Below are positions 43,954-54,389 of a DNA stretch of 64,000 nt, in pieces. A model generated the notes under the pieces. That model did no database searches and had not been told where the DNA came from. It saw nothing but the letters and a program-made list of their open reading frames with translations. Both the position numbers and the translations under genes were made by a program. The stretch lies in NCBI RefSeq assembly GCF_026151205.1, contig NC_087073.1, forward strand, positions 21,170,837-21,234,836. The letters run 5' to 3'. How positions within the stretch are numbered: position 1 is the stretch's first letter; each line of letters starts with the position of its first letter. The stretch comes from Bolinopsis microptera (lineage: Eukaryota; Ctenophora; Tentaculata; Lobata; Bolinopsidae).

Positions 43954-45121
43954 CCTACATCTTTTAACTCCGATCGAGTGGAAAAGGTGGATAAAGTCAC
44001 AAAATGTTTAACATCCTCACCAGTCTGAAATAAGACTACAGATTCATATCCGAAACTGAACAGACGGACAACGAACTCCCAAATACATATTCAATCAAGA
44101 TTTTGTTTGTAAACACGACACACTGAGAATGAGTGACTAAGAACAAAGAATAAACGACTGAACAAATCAATTATACAACCTATCAATACAAGTTAAGGGC
44201 TACTGTATGTTCACAAAATATTTAACTCATAATTTAATGGTACACTCAAGTATAACCGTAACACGACTTCATAATATCAGCTGGCTACTTCCTCATGAAT
44301 TAGGGCACACCACACTATTAAAATTGAGTAATACTAGTCGACTAGTGGGACTAAAGAGTTGGTCGCATAGTGACAGTAGAAATGGCTGCAATGATTCTAA
44401 ACTTTTCAATAGTTTTAAGGTTCAAAATTAAACATTAACGTGCGAGGTTGCGGTACTTTCTTTAATTATGTTTTCTAGTTAGGTTTACAACTCGGTGTTA
44501 CATTGGTTTTCGTCCTGGTCGACAATGCAAAATACGAAACAGTAAACAGTGCCACATAGAAAAGTACTAAAATCATACATTTTTCTTGGATGCATGTAGC
44601 TCTCGTGACATTGAAACCATAAAAAGGCTTACGATAAGGGTATCACTTTAAGGCAAATGACAGATGACAGAGATATTCAACAAACTGCAGGCGATAGGTT
44701 TATCAGAAGGCAGTGAAAAAGAGGAAGGAACAAAAGTTTGTATCTGATCTCAATCACACGCCAGCGCGCTATATCACGCGCACGTGACTTAAACACTGCA
44801 ATATCATTGGTCATCTTTATATCCAATGCGAAAACAAAATAGCGCGCGTTTCCTATAATCCATGGCGAGTGAATTAGTGAAACCGTGTTGGTGCCCCCTC
44901 CCCTTTTGGCGCCCCTCCCTAAAATTGAACAAATTAGGTGATTTTGGAGGATACGCCGGTAAAATCTCTAAAAAAGTGTGTTTCTAGAGCAAAACGTGCA
45001 GTTTTGCTATTAGTAGTACGTACCTCAGTTAAGTTTTTCAAAATTTCCCCACATTCAAAGTCATGTCAAACGACGATTTTGCGCACAGCGGGGTCAGCGG
45101 GGCCCTTTGTTACGCCACTGA
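43954..45121. other. Gene-free spacer ending in a hAT-like MITE
   Basis: 44880-45120 matches the body of the 60.17-60.44-kb element (CCCTCCCTAAAATTGAACAA, GAGGATACGCCGGTAAAATC, TTAAGTTTTTCAAAATT) and ends TTACGCCACTG. 44755-44880 shares words with 37540-37640 in inverse order (GCCAGCGCGCTAT). No gene found. Confidence 0.6.
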
Positions 45122-45224
45122 CCGTGCTACCCATTTCTGCAAATAGTCTGTTACAAATTGTGGAGACAATTTAAATCAAAAGTTACAATTTTTGTCCGAT
45201 TTTGTCCGTGCGATTTTGTCCGTA

Positions 45225-45565
45225 GCTTCAGAAAATAGCACGCTAACAGGCTATCTGCAGAAATGGTTAGCACGGTTAATGACGATGGTCCTTTCTCAAA
45301 GTCAAACTTTAAATCCTCAGTTAGGTACAAAGAATAGAATAGTCTACACATTTTTTAATAACATAAAAAGGGATGAAAATCACTTTATTGTTTATTTATG
45401 AAAAATATCGTGTAAAAACTTTTCCATAGTACTGGAGAAAAAACTCTGTTAAACACAAACATTCTTGAGCACATTTTGAGTCAGTAACATTGCAGTAACA
45501 TGAAAATATGTTACAGACTCAAATGCGTTTAAAAACATTTCAGTAACAATAAATTGTGTGAACAA
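45225..45565. repeat. Dispersed repeat, copy 2
   Basis: Direct-orientation partner of 39840-40185 (AACAGGCTATCTGCAGAAATGG through CAGTAACAATAAATTGTGTG). Here it is not followed by a purine array. Confidence 0.85.
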
Positions 45566-46441
45566 TAACACCAACAATAATTATAAATTGAACAAATAAT
45601 TGACAAATGAAAGAACTGACATCATGAAATTTAAAAAATTTTTGGTAGATTTTTAGTATAGGCTAGGCAAGAACTCGATTCTCAGATGAAGAGCTAGTGA
45701 GCATCTGCTATATGTGCTATAGTATGTAGTAGATATGGAAATTGAATTTGAATCAGAAGTCAAAATCCCAAAGCAACCAAGCAATGTCTTCTAATTACTG
45801 CACTATAGGACCAATTCAGAGTTATAAAGTCGAGTCTTTTTTAAATGAATTTAAGTATAAGTACTTAAATTCAATGAATAAATCCTTCTAGTTTTTATAT
45901 CTTAATCAATATTTATACCGTATAACAGAGACTGAAAATGGCGTCGGGGTAAGCAAAACACATCTCTACTATAATTCAAAAGATTCTTTCTGATGTTGTA
46001 CGACCGCCCACGTGCAAATTATGTAAACAAATCCAACTACATCAAACGTTGGCATGGTACATTTTAATGTCGCACGTGCAGAATTTGCGTGTGAATGATT
46101 GAATTCTAAGACGCGCTAAAACTCTGCTAAAACTCTTTCTGCCCGCGCGTCGACCGTTTAACAATTTTTACTTCGTTTTGAACGCCATTTCTTTAGTGTA
46201 ATTTCAACATACGTCTTGCGTCTGACTTTTAACAAACCTTCAAACAGCGTTTTCAAATCTTTTCATCTCCGAACTACATTAACTTCCGGTAAAAGCTATC
46301 CCTTCTATTACATCGATAGTAATACATCGCAGTCTACGACTACGTTACATCTTCAACTATACTCACCTACAACGCAGACTCTCCATTCTAAACCGTATTG
46401 TGATATTTTAATTTTTGTTCTTGCATCTAATTGCTATTCAC

Positions 46442-46963
46442 ATGGAAAATTTACCCGTTGAATTAATGGACATAGACACCGACCAACAGACCGTTGACAA
46501 TGAAAGAGAACAGGAGAGAGTGCGTAGCCGTGAACGTCGAAACCAGGTAAGAAATTCTGCACAGCGAAATGCCCTACTAGAGTCTGAACGTTTAAGAATT
46601 CGTGAAATACGTGCCCGTGAGAATTCTGCCGTGAGAAATACGAGATTGGAAGCTAACCGTGATCGCCTTTCCCGCGAAAGTGATGCGGAGAGAAATACGA
46701 GATTGGAAGCTAACCGTGATCGCCGAGCCCGTGAAAGTGATGCGGAGAGAAATGAGAGATTGGAAGCTGACCGTGAGAGGATAAATACTAGACTTGACCA
46801 CGAGACCCCTGAAGAGACATCACACCGACTGAATAATGACCGACTCCGCACAAATTCAAGTGTTGAGTCATTTGATAGATTATGTCAACTCTCCTATTCC
46901 ATTCAGCACAAATTTCCTTTTGTATCTATCACAATTCATTCATACGTAAACATTTCAATTTGA
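46442..46963 (+). CDS. Helitron/helicase-element-like N-terminal repeat protein
   Basis: ATG at 46442, 173 residues. The middle consists of 17-residue repeats of the form RESDAERNTRLEANRDR (at least three), strongly charged and probably helical. The pattern ES..R..RL...R...R.R is common at the N-terminus of Helitron-type replicase and related mobile-element proteins in invertebrates. No helicase or Rep motif follows before the stop, so this would be a truncated element. It lies inside the loop of the 974-bp inverted repeat. A short host coiled-coil protein is the alternative. Confidence 0.45.
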   Translation: MENLPVELMDIDTDQQTVDNEREQERVRSRERRNQVRNSAQRNALLESERLRIREIRARENSAVRNTRLEANRDRLSRESDAERNTRLEANRDRRARESDAERNERLEADRERINTRLDHETPEETSHRLNNDRLRTNSSVESFDRLCQLSYSIQHKFPFVSITIHSYVNISI

Positions 46964-47788
46964 ACAAAGAACAAATCTATCAAATGAGACGGTGAGGGAC
47001 CTGTAATGAAATGATTCAGATGTGTAATGCAATGTATGTATGTATTTTCAGAAGCAAAAGTTGTTGGATCGTGTGCAAAGTTTCAGGGTGATAAATTCTT
47101 AGACTCGATATTCAGTACACGCAACTGAAAACCACTTCCGCAATACTGAATACGATTACTCATCACTCATAAACACTGACCTTGAGCTATGACCACTGAC
47201 AAGCTTTCCCCCGGTGACCATTACCTTTATTAGTTAAGGGAAAAGATCGAGACTATATATGTGTTAATCCGTACCATTTTACTGACACCACGGAATCAAC
47301 TTTAACGCGACTTTCCGAAAGGGTTTCCAAGTTAAGGGGTTTCAAGTTAAGCGTTTTCAAGTTAGGGGTTTTCAAGTTAATTGGTACGAAACTATAAGTA
47401 TAAATTTCAAGATTCATATTAAGATGAATTCCTATTGGGACCCTTTTTTCGAAGAAGGAAATTTAATTACTTGCGAATATTACGCTGCGTTTCGGTATAG
47501 TACGAGCAACATTTGAATTGGCTGTATCTTCGGTTGTGTAGGATATTTTTTGACGCGATTCAAACTTACTAACAAACAATACTATTAGTATTAGCTTCCT
47601 CCCTGTGACCACGGGTTTTCTAGTAGTGTATAATACAATAGGTTACACTGTGTCCTGCGGTTACAACATACTTCTGGTTAAAGCAACCCTTGAGTAACAG
47701 TTTGTGGTATGTGATTGGAACTTGGCATCGCACTAATTGAACCGGACCATTAACCGGCTCCAACATCAGATCACTTAATGTTGGAAAA
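46964..47788. other. Repeat-derived spacer
   Basis: 47260-47320 is shared with 27.62 kb. 47640-47777 is an extra, direct copy of part of the right arm of the long inverted repeat (GGTTACAACATACTTCTGGT to CCAACATCAGATCACTT). A GTTTTCAAGTTA-type unit (TTCAAGTTAAGG) is repeated four times at 47329-47380. Confidence 0.65.
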
Positions 47789-48762
47789 CAGTAATATCAA
47801 ATACGACAAGCTGTGCTACGAAGTAGCGCGCGCCGGGCCAGACCATTAACAATGGTCAACTATAAGGTAGAGTATTTTTTAAATTAACTTAAGTATAACT
47901 ATAAGCACTTAAATTCAATGAATAAATCCTTCTAGTTTTTATATCTTAATCAATATTTATTTGTCATACGTTGTACGTTGTATGACCCGCTGCGCACGAA
48001 GTGCGCGGCTCCCCCTGTATTATTATGTATCACTATCGTCAGGACCATAGTGAAACGACCGTGGGGGTCGCAACGTGATACAAATATTTATACCGTATAA
48101 CAGAGACTGAAAGTGGCGTCGGGGTAAGCAAAACACATAGTGTATAATACAATAGGTGTCCTGCGGTTACAACTTTACAACATACTTCTGGTTAAAGCAA
48201 CCCTCGAGTAATAACAGTTTGTGGTATGTGATTGGAACTTGGCATCGCACTAATTGAACCGGACCATTAACCGGCTCCAACATCAGATCACTTCAAATTA
48301 AACAGGGGTACAAAACAGTGACGATTAATTAAGGATTTCAGTTGACTTAGAAATGGTTTTTAAAGAGCCAGGATAGAGTTCACATGATAATTCAGAGGTC
48401 CTCGCAAATTATTTAGCAGTCCCTCGCTCGATCCACAGAGCTGCACCCTTCGGATCTGCACTATACTATGACTTTGATGGCAAAGCTGCAAAATTTTACA
48501 GTTTTTTTGTTCCCCTTTGTTTGTGAATCTCAATCGATACTCTGTAGATTTATTGGCAACATCTTCTATTGTTTCAACTGGAACTTGTTAAATAGTTGCA
48601 GATCAGATCAGGAGACTTGAGGACAGCAGTCTTACACAAACATACCTGCTCAAGACATTCTTCATACCATTACCAGCTAATGGACAAACAATGATATGGA
48701 AATTCCTGAAATATCAACAGTTGTTAACTTTAAGAACAATAGTCTTCCATAGACCGTATATA
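47789..48762. repeat. Right arm of 974-bp inverted repeat
   Basis: Inverse of 36356-37329, the same length to within my ability to place the borders. Borders read CAGTAATATCAAATACGACA on the left and GTCTTCCATAGACCG on the right. Confidence 0.93.
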
Positions 48763-50225
48763 TATCTTCTTGATGATCAACCCCTCAGTGCTAGTTTGCT
48801 CTTCTTGATAATGTTTTTAATGTTATTAAATAATTATATTGTCCTTGCCGAAGATCATAATATACAGTGTTGATACAATTCGATACAATCCAATACAATT
48901 CGATACAATTCGATACAATTCGATACAATCCAATACAATTCGATACAATACAATACGAATCGATGCAATTGGATAAAAATCGTTAGGGAACATAATATGT
49001 ATATCAAATTTACTCATTCACGGGCGCAATTACAGAAGAAACGTATTTTATTGGTTGATGTAACGGTCAACGGTTTTAGCTCATAAATAAATCAAATTTA
49101 CCAAGCTCCAGAAGGAGAGGAACAGGGTCTAAAATTACCAAAAAGGCTCAAGCAAAATGTCAACGGTCCATTACAGTAAAGAATTTCGGAGAGTATCATT
49201 TATAGTCAGCAATGTTAATCAAGGATGCATATATCTGCCTCCATTTCATGACTTGCAGTTGGAATAAAGGATTGTACTTCAACCAAGAATTAATATACCT
49301 TAGGAGTTAGGACCAACAAATTTGGTTCACAATAAATTTGGTTACCATAATTTAAGTCACAAATTTCGCAAATTTTTAGTCTACAAAAATTATGGTAACA
49401 TTTTTCGACTTTTCGAAACCATTTTCCATTCCGTTTATTTGATTTTTCCATTATTTAGCTAGTTTTCCCCCTCGATTTCGCATATAAAGTCAGACTTTAT
49501 AGTTTAACATTAGGCATGTTGATTAAATGATTTGTTGCAATAAATAAATAAAACAAATAATTTGTAAAATAAAATGCTATCTATCAATTCGGTAATGAGC
49601 ACCCGTCTGAGCATTACAGAAGCTGCAATGCATTACTCAGGAATTTCAATAACACCAGATCCAGAGTCTGTGACTCTGTATCACTAAGTTCTTCAGTACG
49701 CTGTTCGGTTTATTTTTCACCCTTTTTTGACTTTACCATTTCTGTCGGTACGACGTAGTTTATGTCGATATGATCCTTCAGCCGATTCAACAGAACATGT
49801 TGGGATGGATCGATTAAAAATGTAATGTCCAATGTAATGTCCAAGAGGAGCTCTAAGTGCAATAGGACTTTGGTACAGTTTTGTGCTTCGTAGTTTCGCA
49901 ACTGTCTTTCCTCCCAACGAAGTAGTTCAGCAGTAGGGACGGTGATGTCATTATATTAATTATAGACAATGTAAACTCAACAATATTCATGTCATATATG
50001 CCTACTGAAATTTTGGTCTCCTTAAAAATTAGTCGCCGAAAAATTTAGTCTCATGAAATTTGGTTTACAACAATTTTAGTCAAAACTTTGACTAAATTTA
50101 TGGTAGACTGAATTTTTCGTTCTTAAGGTAATACTAATACGAACCTCAAACATGACAGTGATTTATCGACTGAATGTTACAAATACTGATAACTGATAAC
50201 TGATAAGCATGACTCTAATCGGTGT
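48763..50225. other. Gene-free spacer with 10-bp tandem repeat
   Basis: GATACAATTC/GATACAATCC units (10-11 bp) are repeated about nine times at 48873-48965. The remainder is AT-rich. Words such as AATTTTAGTC.. and AATTTGGT recur loosely around 49315-49390 and 50005-50130. No gene seen. Confidence 0.6.
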
Positions 50226-50365
50226 AGAAAAGAAGTATCTAAATGTTATTTCAATACATTTTTTGTTCGTTTTTGTCCGTATTTGTCCGGCGTCCGCCCT
50301 ATTTTTTGTCCGTCTTGAAAATATAGGGTACCGCACGGACAAAAACGGACACAAAACATGAGCCC
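50226..50365. mobile_element. GTTTTTGTCCGT short repeat element, inverse copy
   Basis: Inverse of the 28.35-28.45-kb unit (AGAAGTATCTAAATGTTATT, CGGACAAAAACGGACACAAA). It ends in a poly(C) run. It lies immediately 5' of the neuropeptide precursor, so it may supply or interrupt its promoter. Confidence 0.65.
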
Positions 50366-50432
50366 CCCCCCCCCCCTCCCCATATTCGTATCCTATTATT
50401 TTTATCTAAAAAAAAACACCAGACCCGCAGCA

Positions 50433-50951
50433 ATGACGAAAGTATTCTGTTTTCTACTAGTGCTAGAACTGATCGCTCTGACGCAGTGTCAGCCTCCAGG
50501 ATTAGGAAGACGATCAGCTGAACTCCAGCAGAACGGTGAACCATTTGTTGATTTTGGAAAACGATCAGCTGAACTCCAGCCTGATCCAGGATTAGGAAGA
50601 CGATCAGCTGAACTCCAGCAGAACGGTGAACCATTTGTTGATTTTGGAAAACGATCAGCCGAACTCCAGCCTCCAGGATTAGGAAGACGATCAGCTGAAC
50701 TCCAGCAGAACGGTGAACCATTTGTTGATTTTGGAAAACGATCAGCTGAACTCCAGCCTCCAGGATTAGGAAGACGATCAGCTGAACTCCAACAGAACGG
50801 TGAACCATTTGTTGATTTTGGAAAACGATCAGCTGAACTCCAGCAGAACGGTGAACCATTTGTTGATTTTGGAAAACGATCAGCTGAACTCCAGCAGAAC
50901 GGTGAACCATTTGTTGATTTTGGAAAACGATCAGCTCCAGAAGACGATTAG
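50433..50951 (+). CDS. Amidated neuropeptide precursor with 10 peptide copies
   Basis: ATG at 50433, 172 residues. The signal peptide MTKVFCFLLVLELIALTQC is followed directly by repeats. There are six copies of SAELQQNGEPFVDFGKR, three QPPGLGRR units and one QPDPGLGRR. The -GKR and -GRR endings are prohormone-convertase sites with a Gly amide donor. Predicted products are (pyro)Gln-QNGEPFVDF-amide (or one Gln shorter) and pyroGlu-PPGL-amide, if N-termini are trimmed up to Gln after the Glu-Leu spacer, as occurs in cnidarian precursors. The first unit follows the signal cleavage site directly. The precursor ends SAPEDD. QPPGL-amide looks like cnidarian QPPGLW-amide without Trp; VDF-amide I do not recognise. 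The ATG follows a CGCAG acceptor-like site, so an upstream 5' UTR exon is possible. Repeat units are nearly identical in DNA, implying recent expansion. Confidence 0.92.
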   Translation: MTKVFCFLLVLELIALTQCQPPGLGRRSAELQQNGEPFVDFGKRSAELQPDPGLGRRSAELQQNGEPFVDFGKRSAELQPPGLGRRSAELQQNGEPFVDFGKRSAELQPPGLGRRSAELQQNGEPFVDFGKRSAELQQNGEPFVDFGKRSAELQQNGEPFVDFGKRSAPEDD

Positions 50952-51045
50952 AGAGTTTTAAGAAGACGATCAGCTGATTCCCAGAGAAACGGTGAATAGT
51001 TTGTTGATTTTGGAAGACGATCAGCTGATCTCCAGAATTATCGTC
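50952..51045 (+). pseudogene. Decayed extra peptide unit in the 3' UTR
   Basis: Right after the stop there is still repeat-like sequence: AGACGATCAGCTGA, CAGAGAAACGGTGAATAG and TTTGTTGATTTTGGAAGACG. One unit has an in-frame stop (GAA TAG where coding units have GAA CCA) and GGAAGACGA in place of GGAAAACGA. It is a relic of a longer precursor. Confidence 0.85.
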
Positions 51046-51715
51046 AGAATTAGTTTTTTGGTATTTAGAGTATAATTGTAAAGTATTTAGAGTATAAATC
51101 AAAATGGCTTCAACCGAATCTTTAACTTTTTAGTTCTTTTAGGCTATACAGCGATGTTATTCTTATTGTTATTATACATACTATTGCTGATACTATACTT
51201 TTTAGTAACCGAAGCTTTAAAAAGCATATGTTTATGATGATCGTCTTAAAGAAATGTATTTGTTCGTTAAATGACCATAGTTTAAAAAAGTTACATTGAA
51301 TATTGAGTTTTATTTCTCTTAGAGCTTTAGAGGTGCAAACTATTGCAATTTACTTTTAAATATCAAAAATAAAACATACTCCTATCTATGTACATCTTAT
51401 CGAGGTACATAGATAAAGGATAAGATAATAGTTTAGAAACTATTATTTTATCTATATGTACCTCGATAAGAGTACCTAGTGCAGCACAAATTAACTACGA
51501 GACTACTTTATCTTGAGATAAGTAAACAAGTAAAGGAGGAATGTTGGAACTAAATACGGTAAATTCAGCCATTTCCACAGCTCTTCCGACAGCTCAAGTT
51601 CACTAACAGTAACATTCGTGGAGGGGTAACGGCGTAATATGAGAACACAATTATGAATATAATTATGAATTAATATGGATTATTACTAAGTGATTCGATA
51701 AGCAGTAATATGTAC
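51046..51715. other. 3' flank of neuropeptide gene
   Basis: AT-rich. An AATAAA lies near 51368 (ATCAAAAATAAAACATAC). A long hairpin at about 51398-51472 pairs CTTATCGAGGTACATAGATAAA with its inverse, TTTATCTATATGTACCTCGATAAG; the loop includes the AATAGTTTAGAAACTATT palindrome. No gene. Confidence 0.6.
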
Positions 51716-51717
51716 TA

Positions 51718-52771
51718 CCTTATCGGACCTTATTTGGACGGACATTAAATGAACGGACATTAATATGAACGCTAGAAGGAATTCAAAACCATCAAAAATC
51801 CGAATTTTTTTTCATCCTTTTTTGACGTTTTTTTAAATTTTAGCAAATGATTTTTAAATCCATTTTCATACAGTAAGCAAGAACAGCAGTCGTTGAGCAG
51901 TTAAAATTTAAATTTTACAAGCCATTCGGCGTGAAGTGGTTTTATCTTAGACAACTTTAGGTTAACCTTAACATCACGTGGAGCTTTTCTAGCACTGCTT
52001 CATTACCTTCCCTGAGTAATATGAACTATAAAAACGTCAGACAATGTCCTTGGCAACACGATTTACCGTAATACTGATATCTAGAGGCTGACGCAAGTTT
52101 GTCATGTTGGCGGGGACTAGCTCATGAACTATGTTGATTGTTGTTGAGTGCCATAATTTTGTTGATTTTTTCCGTCAAGTGACCCTTGAAAACATTATAT
52201 ACTAGTAAAGTTTTCTGTGCCTCCGGCAGACCAAGGAGAACCTTTTCGTCGTTAACATACGGCACAATGATGTTCTCGATAAAACTTATTGCCCAATGTT
52301 TTGGAAGTATGTTGCCTGTTATCGTAGGGGCTAACATATCTACATTCTACAACCAGACAACTTGGGCGACTGATAACCAGAACCCAGGACGTCTTCATCA
52401 CACATGAGACCGGCCCCGCCTCACGACTTTGCGATCCTTATAGCTACGTTGTGCAGATAAGGTACGAAGGTACCTACAGGACTAGATAAGATACCGTCGG
52501 TCACATACCTAGGGAGATATCCCGGTTTTTCTTCTACTTTATCGAGATGGGTGGTATGGTAGAAGGTATAAACCACTAAAGGTCGCCTATACCAAGTGGG
52601 GGGCTAGAGATAAAGCTTAAGTATCTCTCTAGTAGAGCAGTTGGGATCGTTTATTGCCCGGTAAGACTACGAGTTGGACAGACAACCAGTTGTAAGAGAA
52701 AATTTGGAGGTAGATAGTAACTAGGGCCTCTAGTGTTCAATTAATGTCCGTCCAAATAAGGTCCGGTAAGG
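51718..52771. mobile_element. pogo/Tigger-like DNA transposon remnant (about 1.05 kb)
   Basis: Inverted termini CCTTATCGGACCTTATTTGG.. and ..CCAAATAAGGTCCGGTAAGG match at all but one position over about 31 bp and are flanked by TA on both sides. It contains a minus-strand fragment of a DDE_1-type transposase. The element is internally deleted. Confidence 0.85.
52122..52337 (-). pseudogene. DDE_1 (pogo/CENPB-like) transposase fragment
   Basis: 71-codon open segment: NILPKHWAISFIENIIVPYV, then GLPEAQKTLLVYNVFKGHLTE. It matches the family consensus W...FIE..I.PY......LGL...QK.LL..DVFKG..T. The Asp of the DVFKG motif, one of the catalytic triad in the family, reads Asn (YNVFKG). The frame ends soon after, so the fragment is inactive. 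Confidence 0.7.
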
Positions 52772-52773
52772 TA

Positions 52774-53620
52774 TATTTTATATAACGAGCACGCACTGAG
52801 CTTTTATATTTGATTGTAATTAAAGATTTTAAGGCGTTAGTGCCGAGTGGGTACAGTAAGTTATATTATAATTATAAATACAAAATATGATTCATCAAAC
52901 AATTAATGAACACTAGTATTGGATCATGAATATTGAATTGCTTTAAAAATGATTTTGGACACGTTTCATTAAAAATAATTAAGCTCTGTCACTACTTTAT
53001 TGGCCACGGCGGTGACATTTCTGATTTCGGGAGTATTGGAAGATAACAAACGGTGTCGGTCTCCTATACCCTCAGGAGGATTATAAGTTAAGTTGAATTT
53101 TTTACAAGATGAAGCAGCTGATCAGAGAAAATCTTCATATTAAATTTTCTCAAATACGGTATTGGGTTTCATTTTTGTAAAATAAAAATGAAAAAATTCC
53201 CCAAATACCATAATTTAATTTAGGGTACGAAATGTGGCTCCAGTCACCGGAATTTGGATGTTAGAATTATTTAAAAAAATATTCGACATATTTATTAAAT
53301 TATTATTATTTTTAATTATATTTATTAAATATGTCGGACATAAATATGTCAAATAATATTTCGAATATATTCGAAATATTATTCGACATATTTTTGTTAT
53401 ATACATAAATATGTCTCGTAATGAGGTACTACTACTGGTAAACAAATGTACCTCACCTCCCCACGAGAATCCACATCAATAATTGTACTTCTTATTTCAT
53501 AATACCATGATCCTTTACGTATGCAACATATAATTGCGTTTAAATCTTGCTCAAAGTAAGTCATCTCCCAGCGGTAATTAGCCTCTCATCATGATTAATC
53601 ATCATCCTCATTTACTTGTA
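52774..53620. other. AT-rich spacer, first half of a 2.1-kb direct duplication
   Basis: 52888-53210 (ATTCATCAAACAATTAATGA, CACTACTTTATTGGCCACGG, TCCTATACCCTCAGGAGGAT) recurs at 55043-55400. 53270-53415 is an AT-rich imperfect palindrome built of ATATGTC / GACATAT words. No gene. Confidence 0.65.
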
Positions 53621-54387
53621 CAGGGTGGGCCAAAAGTCAGTGTGCAAACGTTGGGTCTTATACCTCCGCCGTGTTTTATATTTGAGAGCTGTTGCTTTGC
53701 AGATGGCATACTGTACTTACTGGTTCGAGGATTCCGTCGTCAAAATTTGAAAATTTGAATATTTTAGACCACGCCCATTCAATATTAAAACACATATATT
53801 GTTTTCTCTGAACATGCTGAACGCCTAATTTTTTCAGAGACGGTAGATTATCAAATGTTGCATATGATCTGAAAACATGAGGCAAAACGGATTAAAAATG
53901 ACGAAGTTATCAAGCATTTTGTGTATCTCGTTAACAAAATTGACTGGGTGATTATGTGACACCGTGACACGACACCTTAATTGGGCACCCTTAACAATTC
54001 CCATAATGTTTAACGGGGTAGTTAACGGGGTCACCTTATCACGTGATTAGGTAAACCAATCACCTGATCACACGTAATGAATAAACTTGTTATGCTTCAT
54101 ATCTCGGTCATATGAGAAGCTACAGTTCTAATTCTTTCAGGACAAACGTAATTCGAATGGCCAAACACAATTCAATAACATTTAGCTTGATCCGACTATC
54201 CTAACTATCAAATAAATGTGAAAATGAACCTCCATTTGAAAAAAATGAACGCGAATATTTTTCGAGTTGGCAAATTCCTCGAACCAGTGGTGGTACTAAG
54301 TCATACCAGAAGGAAGTATTTCGATTGGGCACTCAGTGACTGAGCTATTAAGGCCAACGTTTGCACACTGACTTTTGGCCCACCCTG
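53621..54387. mobile_element. 767-bp mariner-like non-autonomous element
   Basis: TA on each side. Termini CAGGGTGGGCCAAAAGTCAG and inverse, with complementarity continuing through GTGTGCAAACGTTGG (34 bp in total). The tip matches that of the 15.5-kb element (CAGGGTGGGCC..AAAAGTC). Internal open frames are short and carry no recognisable transposase motif. Confidence 0.9.
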
Positions 54388-54389
54388 TA

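Noticed and set aside
43213-44011. Gly/Arg/Glu or Pro/Ser/Leu frames in the GGGA arrays
   Set aside because: Tetranucleotide repeat translated in every frame; not a gene.
50299-51102. 267-codon minus-strand open frame across the neuropeptide gene
   Set aside because: It is the antisense of the peptide repeats, open only because the repeat unit is a multiple of three without antisense stops. No domain or signal peptide.
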